From contig NC_034011.1 of assembly GCF_000346465.2 (NCBI RefSeq), positions 19,447,928 to 19,511,927 on the forward strand: a DNA stretch of 64,000 bases, written 5' to 3'. This DNA is from Prunus persica. Lineage: Eukaryota; Streptophyta; Magnoliopsida; Rosales; Rosaceae. A program made the position numbers and the translations under genes. This document shows, one piece after another, positions 25,290 through 36,076 of this stretch (position 1 is its first letter; every line of letters starts with the position of its first letter). Under the pieces are notes generated by a model. It made no database searches, was not told the DNA's origin, and worked only from the letters and a program-made list of their open reading frames with translations.

Positions 25290-25588
25290 CTGACTCTGTC
25301 CACATGCAGGAGAGTTCGAGTTCCAGCCTTTGACCCATTTTGCCCACTTTTGGCAATCTCCCATTTTTGTGGTGTGGGAATTTTTAAGTTTAACACGTGG
25401 ATAATATATATTAGGTGATATAAAGTATTGTGTCTTATTGGGCTTTCACTCATGGGCAAACCTGCTCTAATACTATAAGGAAAGTTGAAATTCCACCCTA
25501 ATTCCAATTAGCAATGAGAGAATAATCCAACTCCTCATAAGCCCTTAAAAGATTTTTAACTTTTCAATATCGCATTCATATTCTCACA
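25290..25588 (-). mobile_element. Decayed TRIM retrotransposon (one LTR plus internal region)
   Basis: Read on the minus strand, 25588-25476 aligns with the 117-bp LTRs of the TRIM at 50026-50611 (TGTGAGAAT start, GGGCTTATGAGGAGTTGG, end TCAACTTTCCTTA). It is followed by TAGTATTAGAGC, a mutated form of the primer-binding site TGGTATCAGAGC (initiator tRNA-Met type). The internal part keeps GTTTGCCCATGAGTGAAAGC. I did not find a second LTR. It is clearly much older than the copy next to phytoene synthase. Confidence 0.7.
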
Positions 25589-26589
25589 TTTTCTCCTTCT
25601 TTTCTTCTATTTCTTCTATTTAATTAATTAGTCTTTCATATACTGATTATGTGTGACTAGTTGTGATTTGTGGAACAATCCTGGGTAGGCTTAGAAAAGG
25701 TAAATTATTAATCATGGAAGGTAAAGAACATGTGACATGCGACTTTTAGAAATTTGGGGATATGGATCATGTAAAATAGTTTAAAAGTCTACCTGAGTGG
25801 GCATCTCCTTTGACTAATATATTGGCCACGTACCTTACTCTTTTATTGGGACAATTAATTTCAACGAGAAGCTCAGTAAACAATATTAATTATTGCTGGG
25901 GGGAGAGATATTTGACCCATTTTAATGCATCAAATAGAATTATGTTTGCCCTCCTATATAGACCAGGCCATTGTCCACTTTGGAAGGGGGATAATTCTTG
26001 TTCTCTTATGATAATATAGTTTTTTTTTCTTTCTACGGGATCTAACTCAGTGAAAAAAAATTTATTATAATTTTATGTTATATTTGATACAGTACATGAG
26101 GACCATAATGTTGTATTTGCATTAGCCAAACTAACTCTTTTAACTAATGATATGTTTCTTCTTAATATTGAAAGAGATTTGAAGAAAAATAATAATAATT
26201 TATTTATAAACTAGGTAAAAATATTATATGTGTGTGATATAATATTTCTTTATGAATCATATATACATTTTTAAAAAAAAAAAATATTATATGCGTGTGA
26301 TATATTTTTTCCTTCATTATGTTCTCTTATATTTATCAATATCAAGAACTTATAAAGATTTTGTATGTTATTTTTTCAATAGAATGCTGTATAATTATAT
26401 TTACTAATTGCATTGTTGATATTTATTCGGTCATACCTTTCTTCCTTACATATACGACTTTCAACAAGCATAAGAATTGTCATCTCACTAGCATCAAAAT
26501 TTGAAAGGTGAGTTTCGTACAAAATTAAATGCGGTCCGCACACCGCAGAATTGTCATCTCACTAGCATCAAAATTTGACAGGTGAGTTT

Positions 26590-26628
<39 letters not shown>

Positions 26629-27308
26629 GCATTGAATTTGATAGAGAGAGAGATAGAGAGACGGTTGAAGTGGAAGGCGATAGGTTTTTAATGGCCAGAC
26701 TGAGTTTAAGTTTTCAAGTCAACCATGCATGCAAACGTCAACAATTTTATTGATACTTAAAACCAAATTATTGAAAAGCCAAAAGTCCAAGTCCTTGATA
26801 TATTTGAGATTGTAGGGCAGAGATATAGTCAGGTCTTGAAGAAGCTTCTTCTTCGAGACAAGCCCCAAATTGCAACTTACACTTCTTGGAATAGTCTTAC
26901 CTGCGACGTAGTCTTACCTCATCAATACTACGCCGTTTTGCTTTAATCTGTATCTCTGAACATGTAAAACAATGTTATGCTAAGAATAATAATGTATGAA
27001 AAATGGGGCTCCAAATTAAGCATAATTCCAAATGAAGCTCACGAAACTAACATAACTGAAACTCTAAAACAAGTCAAGAGCCTAAATAAACCCTATCTAT
27101 AAATATGAAAATGAATGGAAAAAATGTGTCCACATAGAATACACTAAGCTTCTAGTATTTGTGTTAAATCATTGTGACAATTTCTTTGCAAGGAGAAATG
27201 ATTGGGCATTTTCTTTGAGAAATGTATAATTCTAGAACATTTAGAAAATACTCATGAAGGTACGTACGTACGTAGGTAGTTTACAAACAACTAGAAGAGG
27301 CGATAGCA
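25589..27308. other. A+T-rich intergenic region with a short direct repeat and (AT)n
   Basis: No gene is seen. A 40-45-bp sequence, GAATTGTCATCTCACTAGCA onward to GGTGAGTTTCG, occurs twice (26473-26517 and 26548-26591), separated by a piece containing the near-palindrome GCGGTCCGCACACCGC. An (AT)n run follows at about 26592-26627. Confidence 0.5.
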
Positions 27309-27403
27309 TAATAAACTCACACACACAACACGGATGCTAGGATTCGAACCCAAGACCTTGCCTGAGAGAGTAAATACTCCAAACCACTACACTAGTAGGT
27401 CCT
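27309..27403 (-). mobile_element. tRNA-derived SINE fragment
   Basis: On the minus strand, TAGTGTAGTGGTTTGGAG looks like an RNA polymerase III A box and GGGTTCGAATCC (complement of GGATTCGAACCC at about 27341) is a near-consensus B box, at tRNA-like spacing. It does not fold as a full tRNA cloverleaf by eye and has no acceptor-stem pairing I can defend, so I call it a SINE head and not a tRNA gene. Confidence 0.5.
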
Positions 27404-28685
27404 TTGCGTGGTAGGCAATTTTTAAGTATTTAAACATTAAGCAAAGATGCGTAACATGTGGGGAGAAACCTGACCAAAAGGAAGGAAAAAAGTAATGAGT
27501 ATGACTAAGACCAGTTGAAAATCGCATTCCCAAATTTCAAAGGTTTTTGTGACCTAAACTAAATTTTCTTTTGATTATGGTTTGACTGGAAATCAAATGT
27601 CCTATTGGGTGTATATTTGTGACTTCCTGTAGAAAATGATGGTGTTTTTTTTTTCTTTTTACAAGAACAAAGAACATTATAAGAATTCATTGAATATAAT
27701 TTTCATTAATGGAGAATACCCAAACTATGGAAAGTCTCCTCTTCTCCATGTCTAGCCAAACGAAGAAATGACAAAGCAATTGGCAAGTCAAGCCTCAAGT
27801 GGCCCTCCCTCTCTCTCTCTCTCTCCAGGCATGCTGAAAAGCTAAAACGTTCAACTATGTGGAGCTAATGAAATTGCTTAATTTCTTGCCAAATAAAACA
27901 AAAAAACATGTACGTTATACATTGACTTTTAGCAATAGCATGTCTGTTGGTTTCAAAATCTACCCTTCACTTTCTTGCTTTCTTTAATCCAATGGCCCAA
28001 CTTGTCTCATTTTGGTGATAGATAGATAACATGCATATGCATGCAAATTAAACGCGTCGCTTTTTGTGATAAACAGGCCAAATGGAAATAATAATTAATA
28101 CAATGGATTTTCTCATCTCTATCTTTGAGGATAGAGTGTAGGGTTGGGAGAGAAATAATGTTCTCTATTATAATTATATCTGCAATATTTTATCAAATAT
28201 CCAGAACTTTCCCAGGGTTCCCTTATATGTGTGAAAACTGTGTTTCTTGTTTCCTCTATGGGGCCAAAACGACCGAAAAATTGTACTGATCCTGCACCCA
28301 CATCATAAATGATTTCATATGCGTGGACGCTGACCCTATACACTGCAAACAAAGCCTTGCAGTTTTCAAACATGCACTTGTAAATGGCAGTCCAATAATT
28401 GTCGGATTACAACTCACAAAGTCATATTCATAACCAAAGTCATGTATGTAGTGCTTCATTATAAGTAGTTTCATTTCAACCACACATCGGCTCTTGCGAA
28501 GCCTAGTAGGTGTGATGTTTTATCATAAAAGGTCTCGGCACTATTAATGATGGAGAACCACTTATTATATATGTTTCATATTATTTTGTTAAGTTCCCGA
28601 TGTTAGACTTTACATTCATCAACGTCATAAACATCATTTTGTTTGTAGTAGAGAAGGGAAAATTCATATACATGTCACATCATAA
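27404..28685. other. Intergenic region downstream of the first GSTF gene
   Basis: A+T-rich, with a CT tract near 27807-27827. Short frames at 28119-28483 have no recognisable content. Probably includes the 3' UTR of the GST gene near 28600-28685. Confidence 0.4.
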
Positions 28686-29638
28686 TCATTTCGGCAATTC
28701 AAACACCCCAAGCTGGAGGACTTTTTTCCAAGATGGCCTGTTGCCGATATCATCCCACCAAGCAGAGACATGTTTTCTGTCCCTGATCATATGCTCCTTC
28801 CCCAAATCAGCCACCAAGTGCTGGTTAAACGGAAGGTGGCTAAGATCAGCAAGGCTGAAGAAATCACCAGCCAAGTACTTGCTCTTTGAGAGCCTCTCCT
28901 CATAAATGTCCAACACCTTCCCCAGCTTTGCTTCGCTCTCTTGAATGATCTTGGGATCTGAAGGAAAACCCAACGCTGAGGCAAGCAGAATGTGAACGAC
29001 TAACTTGTAGACTGGAGGGTGGAATCTTTGTGCTTCAACCTCTAGCCATTGTTCCACAAGCCCTCTTTCCTCAATTGTCTTTCCCAGCAACTCAGTACCC
29101 TGGGACTTGAATTTTTCTGCGTAGTATCTCATGATTGCACGCGATTCTGCACGTCAGATTAGAAACCAGTGAACAAGTTTGTGTATGTCAAACAAAACTC
29201 TGTATTCTTGCTTCCCAAGCATTCCAATCGAATAATGTTAGGAGATAAATAATGTAACAAAATGCATGTAATGTTAATTACTTTGGTCCCAAATTAAAGA
29301 CCAGAAAGCAGAAAAGGCAGAGCATACCATACAGGGTATAGTCCCCATCTTGAATGACAGGAACTTGTCCAAAGGGCTACACATTTAAAGACAAAGCAAT
29401 CCAAAGATCAATATATTTATAGTTTCGAAAGAGATTATTATGAGTAGACCAATCACAATTAACAAGTGACTTAATAATACTAGCTAAAGCTAACCTGTAA
29501 TTTGAGGAACTCAGGGTCCTTGTGCTCCCCCTTGAAGAGATCAATGGGGATGATCTCAAAGTCGATCTCTTTCTCCACAAGGCAAGCCAGCACACGCTGT
29601 GGGGAAGCGTCGACGGAGCCATACACCTTCACCACCAT
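28686..29638 (-). CDS. Phi-class glutathione S-transferase, copy 1 (GSTF9/10-like)
   Basis: Phi GSTs conjugate glutathione to electrophiles or act as glutathione peroxidases in the cytosol. Exons are 29638-29495, 29376-29328 and 29146-28686, giving 217 residues, the normal length and the usual three-exon phi layout. The thioredoxin-like N-terminal domain has the active-site Ser in ASPQRVLACL (Ser12) and the cis-Pro glutathione site PFGQVPVIQDGDYTLYESRA. The helical C-terminal domain has LVEQWLEVEA, YEERLSKSKYLAGDFFSLAD and KHVSAWWDDI. The sequence is closest, from memory, to Arabidopsis GSTF9/GSTF10. It is the most divergent of the three local copies at the C terminus (GVFELPK). The TATA box seen in copy 3 is not present at the matching position here. 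Intact. Confidence 0.93.
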
Positions 29639-30167
29639 TGTGAATTAGAAGAGCCCGCAGTCTGCACATTCCAGCTTTTGGTTCTAAGTGGTGTTTGGTT
29701 GGGGCAATGAAATTGAATGGTAATGTTAATAGGAAAGATAATGAAAATGGAATTTTGGGATAGAAATCCTTATTTCTATATTTGTCCATAGTTGATGCAT
29801 ATACTTTGTAGATTGCAGATTACACAAATTTGGTTTTTTAATTCACATCACACCCCAAATGAAATGCAATTACTCATTACTGTTTTTCTTTTTCTTTTCA
29901 GTTTTCCCAAAATTAAGATTACAATTTACAAACTTTCTTTCACACATCAACTATCCAGAAACTGTTTCTTCATCATAATTCATGACTTTATGAATGACAT
30001 AAATAGATAATAGAGAAAGGTCAATGAATGATTGGAGATGATATAGCTTATAAATGTCAGGTCACTCTTCGAAATGATGGATTGTTCCCTAGCTTATACA
30101 TGACAAAATATGGATCTTATAGAGGTTGAAATTTAGATTCCTTTTGGGAGTGAAAATTCTGGCGGGG

Positions 30168-30203
<36 letters not shown>

Positions 30204-31693
30204 AACCACAATTGTAATTCTGGGTAGATTATGGTTCACGTTTTAGAAGGAAGATGGGTAAGACGCACAAAGGTGTTCGGATCGGAATGCATGTGCCCTC
30301 ATGCCATGCATGCACTAAAGTGAGGTTATGAAATAGCATGAAAACAATGCGTTTTGCATTCATCAAACCAAATAGCATGAAAACAATGTGTTTTGTATGT
30401 ACTAAACCAAATATTTTTCGATGCTGATTTAGTATCTTGTGTGGGTAACTTGGTTGGGCAGATCCACTAATATGAGGCCAAAGTTGAAATCAGTGATATG
30501 TATGTGCCTCTCAACTGTCCCCAATTTCTTTTTCTTTACACAAGCAATAGTCTAAATTAGGGGGAGAGAGAGAGAGCGATTGAACTCGGGTGTAAGGGGG
30601 TGAGCACACTACCATGATCAACTAGCCTAACCCACATGTACAATCTACAATATCTCTATATAAGCAATTATTGGGTTATAACTCATAGGAATCAATTGTA
30701 AATTTGCTCAATTTGTTGGAGAAAAAAAAGGGTCATAAATCGGTTGCAAAGTAGTATGATCTTTTTGGAGTTCAATTCTTCTGTGTCCAACTTATCTGTG
30801 CCCTCTCTGTTTCCTTCTTCGTTTTCTACCACCTGTCCTCACACATAATTGATAGAAAAGAGAGTTGACGGGCTTATCTATTAGTTATGTTGAGTACAAC
30901 AGCAGAAATCGAAAATGGAGACAGGGAGGACCATATAAATTGGACACAAGAGAACTGAACTCTATTGGTGCAAAGACGGAAACCAATTTCTAAAGTGATG
31001 TTATTGCTCGAATGAAATTGAATGCTAATGTCAATGGGAAAGGTAATGAGAATGGAATGTTGGAATGGAAATCCTTATTTCTATTTCTCCACAGTTGATG
31101 CATACGCTATGTAATAGATGTGAGTATGAAAGCAAAGCCAACTAAGAGTTAATAATGATCTGATCATCTAACATTCACGAAAGTCATACAAAAGCAGTTA
31201 AAGCTAGGAAAGCTACAAAAACAAAACCAGCTCAAAAAGTCCAAAACCCCCGAACAAAATGTGAATTGCTTTGCTAGCTTTGTTTTCAACTAAAGTTCAT
31301 CTTTAGAAACTCCAAAAAGCACCCCTCCAAACCAAGAAAGACTTTCATGAAATGGGGATAATACTATTTTGTTATTCCTGTCTAATAACACTATGTCACG
31401 TGAAAACGCGTCATAACACTTTCACACGGCATAGCATTATTGGTCGGGGAGCAAAACAGTGATATGCCCATTGCAACTAAGTTTTTCTCCTCTAAACCAT
31501 TCATGATGCGAACAAATTTCACATCCCAAAATGGGTTTGCCCACTTCTCCTTTCTCATTTGCTCTGATCTACTTTTCTTCTTTTCTTCTTTTCCCTTTCC
31601 CTTTTCTAATTCACATCACGCTCCAAATGAAATGCAATTACTCAAATTTCTATTACCAACGAAACTCCAAGCCCTACAGAAAAAATGTGACAT
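29639..31693. repeat. Spacer between GST copies 1 and 2, with internal and inter-spacer duplications
   Basis: No gene is seen. The stretch around 29703-29790 (AATGAAATTGAATGGTAATG) recurs at about 31014-31100, and 29837-29870 (TTCACATCACACCCCAAATG) recurs at about 31607-31640. The block 30260-30540 (GAATGCATGTGCCCTCATGC onward) matches 35180-35460 upstream of GST copy 2. A GA microsatellite lies at about 30171-30202. These repeats mark the spacers as parts of the duplicated GST units. Confidence 0.6.
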
Positions 31694-31696
31694 TTA

Positions 31697-32565
31697 GGGC
31701 CCATTTGATAATCATTTCAATTTTAGTTTTTAATTTTCATTTTTTGTGCTAGAGTACAGAGGAAAAAGAGGGAGAACGGAATTGAGAATGAGAGTGGAAA
31801 TAGGATTGAGAGGGAAGATGAGAGGGGAGGATGTGAGGGAGAAGTAACAAAAGTGAAAACAAAAACTAAAATTTGAAATCTATTTGAAATTGTTCTCCCG
31901 TTCAAGTTTTTGTTTTCACTTTTGTTACTCCTCCCCTCCCATCCAGAGGCGGATGCACGTTGGCACAAGAGGGGTCCCCCTTGGAAGGCTGGAAATTTGG
32001 GAAGGGACTCCATGAAAGCCCCCTTGGACAGCTGCTGGAAGCCCCCTTGTACGCACACCAAGTGCTCGACGGAAGTCCCACAAGACGAGCTGGAGTTGCT
32101 GTGCTGAGCCTGCGCCTTGCGCGCAGCGCGCGCGGATTCTAATTTTTGTTAAAACCAGCCTTGCCAAACGACGTCGTTTGGTCAAGGCTCAGTCAAATTT
32201 TTTTTTAATTGACCTGGCCTCAAAACGACGTCGTTTTGGGCCTGTTTTAAAAATTTAAAAAAAAAAAAAAACTGCACAAAACAGAACAGCAACACATGCT
32301 TCGACAGAACAGAACCAAAGCCATTTCCACAGCCCCTCTTCTCCCACCATCTGAAACCCTAACCTCCCCAACCTCCCAATCTTCGAAACTTTTACACTAA
32401 GCCCCCTTGGCCACATAATCCTGGATCCGCCACTGCTCCCATCCTTCCTTCTTATCCTCTTCCCAATCTCATCCTCACTCCCATTCTCACTCTCATTTTC
32501 CTCTATACTCTAGCACAAAAAATGAAAACTAAAAACTAAAATTGAAATGGTTATCAAACAGGCCC
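31697..32565. mobile_element. Tourist/Harbinger-type MITE with long inverted repeats
   Basis: The left end GGGCCCATTTGATAATCATT is repeated in inverse at the right end (GGGCCTGTTTGATAACCATT on the other strand). The pairing continues for at least 65 bases, through TTTTTTGTGCTAGAGTA. Both sides carry TTA (31694-31696 and 32566-32568), a PIF/Harbinger target duplication. Purine-rich and pyrimidine-rich halves fold as one long hairpin. A hAT element is inserted near the centre. Confidence 0.75.
31944..32435. mobile_element. Non-autonomous hAT element nested in the Tourist-type MITE (8-bp TSD)
   Basis: The ends CAGAGGCGGATGCA and, in inverse, CAGTGGCGGATCCA are typical plant hAT termini. The exact 8-mer CTCCCATC flanks both sides (31936-31943 and 32436-32443). 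The 492-bp interior is G+C-richer than its surroundings and contains the paired motifs AAACGACGTCGTTT (twice). No transposase is present. Confidence 0.85.
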
Positions 32566-33192
32566 TTAGAAAATAGACTTCTATAGTGGAATGGAATTGA
32601 TCTTTCCCAACAAATCAATCGTATTTCAGAATAAAAACCCATTCTTACACATTAATAAAACATAATCCAAGCAAAACCTCAACGTCCAGAACCATTCATT
32701 CAAGCATCGGTTTAATATCAAAACTTGCATCACAGAATCAAATGTAGGAAGGAAAAAAAATTGAAGAAGCAGACCAAGAAATAGCTCAAGTACCTCGTTC
32801 TTTCCTTCAAAGGTGAAGGCTTAACCCAAGACTTGGCAGATGGGTCTGGCCGTCAGCGAGAGTGTGAAGATGGAGTGAGAAGATAGATAAAAGAGATAAA
32901 GGAGAGCGAGAAAGACAAAGCTTTTAACATCGAACTTCGGTTTTTGGGTGAAGTTAAATCAGAACAAAAGCTAGGACAAGCTAGCCCACAGGTTGCTTCT
33001 AGCTAAGCCACCAACTTTACTAAAATCCAGCCCAAACCCAAAAATGGACTGGCTTTAAAACCCCTCCCAAATCCAGCTTGAGCATTCATAATTCAAAAAT
33101 GAGGAACTTACTCAACCAAGCAGTTAACCATAACAAGTTGTCAAGACAAAGCAAAAAAGGAAAGGTAAAGAAGTCTATTGATGCAGCAATAA
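32566..33192. other. Spacer upstream of the inverted-repeat-flanked GST unit
   Basis: No gene is seen. This A-rich stretch has no repeat with boundaries that I can define. Confidence 0.35.
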
Positions 33193-33365
33193 TACTTTAG
33201 TAAATTTAGGTTTTACCCATAAAAAAACTTTCACTTTTGGAAAAAGCCAAAGCTTTTTGAAAAAAGACAGAATAACCTCTCAACTTTCAAACCAAAGACA
33301 TGCAAATGTAAAGGATTTCTTAAGAAATCAAAAAATAAATAAGGGCAATTTTGTCCATTTTTGCT
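33193..33365 (-). repeat. Left arm of an inverted repeat around GST copy 2
   Basis: This roughly 170-bp stretch (TAAATTTAGGTTTTACCC to GGGCAATTTTGTCCATTTTT) is the diverged inverse of 35653-35833. Both arms contain GATTTCTTAAGAAATC, an internal palindrome, and CATGTCTTTGGTTTGAAA in one orientation or the other. Confidence 0.7.
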
Positions 33366-33615
33366 TGTTTTAAAAATTTTCTCTCTCCTTTGGGCTTTTC
33401 CAAAGTCTCCCTAATACTTTACCATGTGCCAAGAGAGAAAGCAAATGATGAAGGACATAGCACATCATTATTCTTACAAGTAGTTTTGATTATTTATTTT
33501 TGCCCAAGCCCAAGCCCAAGCCCAAGGTACAGAAATTCATACATACTAACGTTCACATGACATGACTAAGCGAAAAACATTGTATGCACCGGCTGTATGC
33601 AAAAATACATCTGCC
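33366..33615. other. 3' flank of GST copy 2
   Basis: Probable 3' UTR, with a short GCCCAA tandem run (GCCCAAGCCCAAGCCCAAG) at about 33503-33524. Nothing else recognised. Confidence 0.4.
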
Positions 33616-34644
33616 CTAAAATGGGGTACCAAACTCGAGGACCTTCTTCCAAGATGGTCTGTTGCTAATATCATTCCACCAAGCAGAGACATGCTTTCTG
33701 TCCTTTATCAGATACTCCTTCCCCAAAAGAGTCACCATATACTGAGTAAATGGAAGGTGGCTAAGATCAGCAAGGCTGAAGAAATCACCAGCTAAGTACT
33801 TGCTCTTTGACAGCCTCTCCTCATAAATGTCCAACACCTTCCCTAGCTTTTCTTCACTCTCTTGAATGACCTTGGGATCTGAAGGAAAACCCAATGCTGA
33901 GGCAAACAAAATGTGAAGGACTAAGTTGTTGAGTGGTGGGTGGAAGTTGTGTGCTTCAACCTCTAGCCATTGCTCAACTAGCCCTCTTTCCTCAATTGTC
34001 TTCCCTAGCAAAGCAGTCCCTTGAGACTTGTATTTTTCGGCATAGTACCTTATGATTGCGCGTGATTCTGCGGATTAAAGACAGTTTTATCAAAGAACTT
34101 GTTAGATCATTATGTTGATGATGCTGATAAGAAACCAGTGAACACTATTGTCAAAGAAAAAAATTTCAAAACTTTCTTACTTCCCAAACAGTACAATCCC
34201 AATTTGATGCTCTACAGAGATTCAAATGATGAATTGAAGCAAACCCACAAAATGGTATGCTAAAAGATGAAGAAAAATGAAATGTAACGCTAACTTTGAT
34301 CCCAAAATTAAAGATTTAGCATACCATATAAAGTATAATCCCCATCTTGAATGAGAGGAACTGTTCCAAAGGGCTACATTTAAAGACAAAAGCAATACAA
34401 ATTAAGATCAACCGTCATATATACAGATGATAAATATGATTTCCAAAGAGATGATGAGCAGAAACAATCACAAAAGATTGAATTAATAGCAAAAGGTGAC
34501 CTGCAATTTGAGAAATTCAGGGTGTTTGTGCTCTCCCTTGAAGAGATCAATGGGAATGGTCTCAAAGTCGACCTCTTTCTCAACAAGACACACCAGCACA
34601 CGCTTCGGGGAAGCATAGGCAGCGCCATACACCTTTACCACCAT
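33616..34644 (-). CDS. Phi-class glutathione S-transferase, copy 2 (GSTF9/10-like)
   Basis: Same family and role as the neighbouring copies. Exons are 34644-34501, 34373-34325 and 34067-33616, giving 214 residues. The catalytic Ser12 is in ASPKRVLVCL. The glutathione site is PFGTVPLIQDGDYTLY; here Thr replaces the Gln found in copies 1 and 3, which is a residue also seen in Arabidopsis GSTF9 as I remember it. The C-terminal domain keeps VEQWLEVEAHNFHPPLNNL and SKYLAGDFFSLADLSHLPFT. The upstream region has CTATAAGAACT where copy 3 has a better TATA sequence. The gene lies between two diverged inverted repeats about 2.3 kb apart. Exon phases are identical in all three copies. Intact. Confidence 0.93.
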
Positions 34645-35652
34645 TCTTACTGTTTCAGCGAGAAACCAAGTATTTAGATCTCGGTCTGCAGAGTACCCTA
34701 GATTTTGGTTTCTTAGTTCTTATAGTAGTTAAGGTGTGATATGCTCATGCTTTAAGGTGTGATATGCTCATGCCTAGTGGTCCAATAATTGCCCTCTGCA
34801 CTCCAAAACAGATAAACTCATAAGATTTTTTGCGCACTCAGATTTTTTGTTCTTTTCTTTTTTGAAGGCTGTGAGTAGCTAGTGAGTAGTAGGTAGGCGG
34901 TCACATGAAGATAATTCTTTAACAGGTAAAAGACAATTATGAGTGGATACTGCTTGTCCCCTCCGAAATGAGATAATTCATTAAAAACACAAAACAAAAA
35001 CAAAAATTATACACACATCACATTATACACGCGTCACATTATTGACAAGAATATATAGACTCTATTTATATAGTAAGGAGGAAAATATTTTTCATTATGG
35101 TAGCCTTTGACATCATAGTTCTATTTAGGCTGCTGTGCATTGCGTGAGCAATTAAAAAAAGTGCCAAAGGGGTTCAGAATGCATGTGCCACCATGCCATT
35201 CATGCACTCAAGTGAGGTTCTGAAATTGTATGAGAACAATGCGTTTTGTATGCTCCAAATCAAATGTAGCATGAAAACATTGTGTTTTGTATTCACCAAC
35301 CCAAATAGCATGAAAACAATGTGCTACTGAACCAAATATTTTTGGATTCTGATTGAATATCTTGTATGGGTAGCTTGGGCACATTCACTAATACGAGATG
35401 CCAAAGTTCAAATGAGTGATATGTATGGGCCTCTCAACCGTCTTCAATAGTCTAAATTATGATAAATGACAATCAAACTTGCATGGGAATAGAAGCACTA
35501 CTTTGATCAATGAGCCTCGCTCATATCTATAATCTACAATTTATTTTTTTAGGTAATTACGAGGGAATAACTCATAAAAATCCATTGTAAATTTGTTCAA
35601 TTTGTTAGAGGAAAAAAAAGGGACAAAAAAAAGGAGAGAGATATTTTTAAAA
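34645..35652. repeat. Upstream region of GST copy 2, duplicated with that of copy 1
   Basis: No gene is seen. The block at about 35180-35460 (GAATGCATGTGCCACCATGC, GCATGAAAACAATGTG, AGTGATATGTATGGGCCTCT) matches 30260-30540 upstream of GST copy 1 in the same orientation, showing that upstream DNA was duplicated along with the gene. A 19-base stretch (TTAAGGTGTGATATGCTCA) is tandemly repeated near 34730-34772. Confidence 0.65.
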
Positions 35653-35833
35653 GAATTCAAAATGGACAAAAATACCCTTATTTATTTATGGATTTCTTAA
35701 GAAATCCTCTACATGTGCATGTCTTTGGTTTGAAAATTGAGGAGTTTTTTTGTCTTTTTAAAAAAAAAATTTATTTTTTTCAAAAATAAAAGATTTTTTT
35801 GTGGCTAAAACCTAAATTTATTAAAAGGTTGAT
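35653..35833 (+). repeat. Right arm of the inverted repeat around GST copy 2
   Basis: The arm AATGGACAAAAATACCCTTA to GGCTAAAACCTAAATTTATT is the diverged inverse of 33193-33365. I found no target duplication outside the two arms. Confidence 0.7.
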
Positions 35834-36076
35834 AAATCAGTTGCAAAGATCTATGATCTTTTTGCAGGCTATTCAAAGACAGAAACCAGTTTAGGCCCAA
35901 ACTGACAGATTGCTTCTCAGTGCTCAGTAGTCAGTAGTAAGCCACCAACCTTTCTAAAGTCCAGGCTCAACCCAAAAATATGAATTATACCAAGCCATTA
36001 ATCATGCACTCAAATTACTCACCACACCCATACCTTAATCTAAATATTGGTTCAAAAACCTACCATTGTCTAACAA

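Noticed and set aside
27309..27403. A tRNA gene on the minus strand
   Set aside because: Only A-box- and B-box-like pieces are present; I cannot form a convincing acceptor stem and anticodon arm, and the sequence continues as a SINE.
28600..28905. Plus-strand frames antisense to the GST third exons (also at 33562-33795 and 37411-37887)
   Set aside because: They recur because the GST exons are duplicated; their translations carry no domain.
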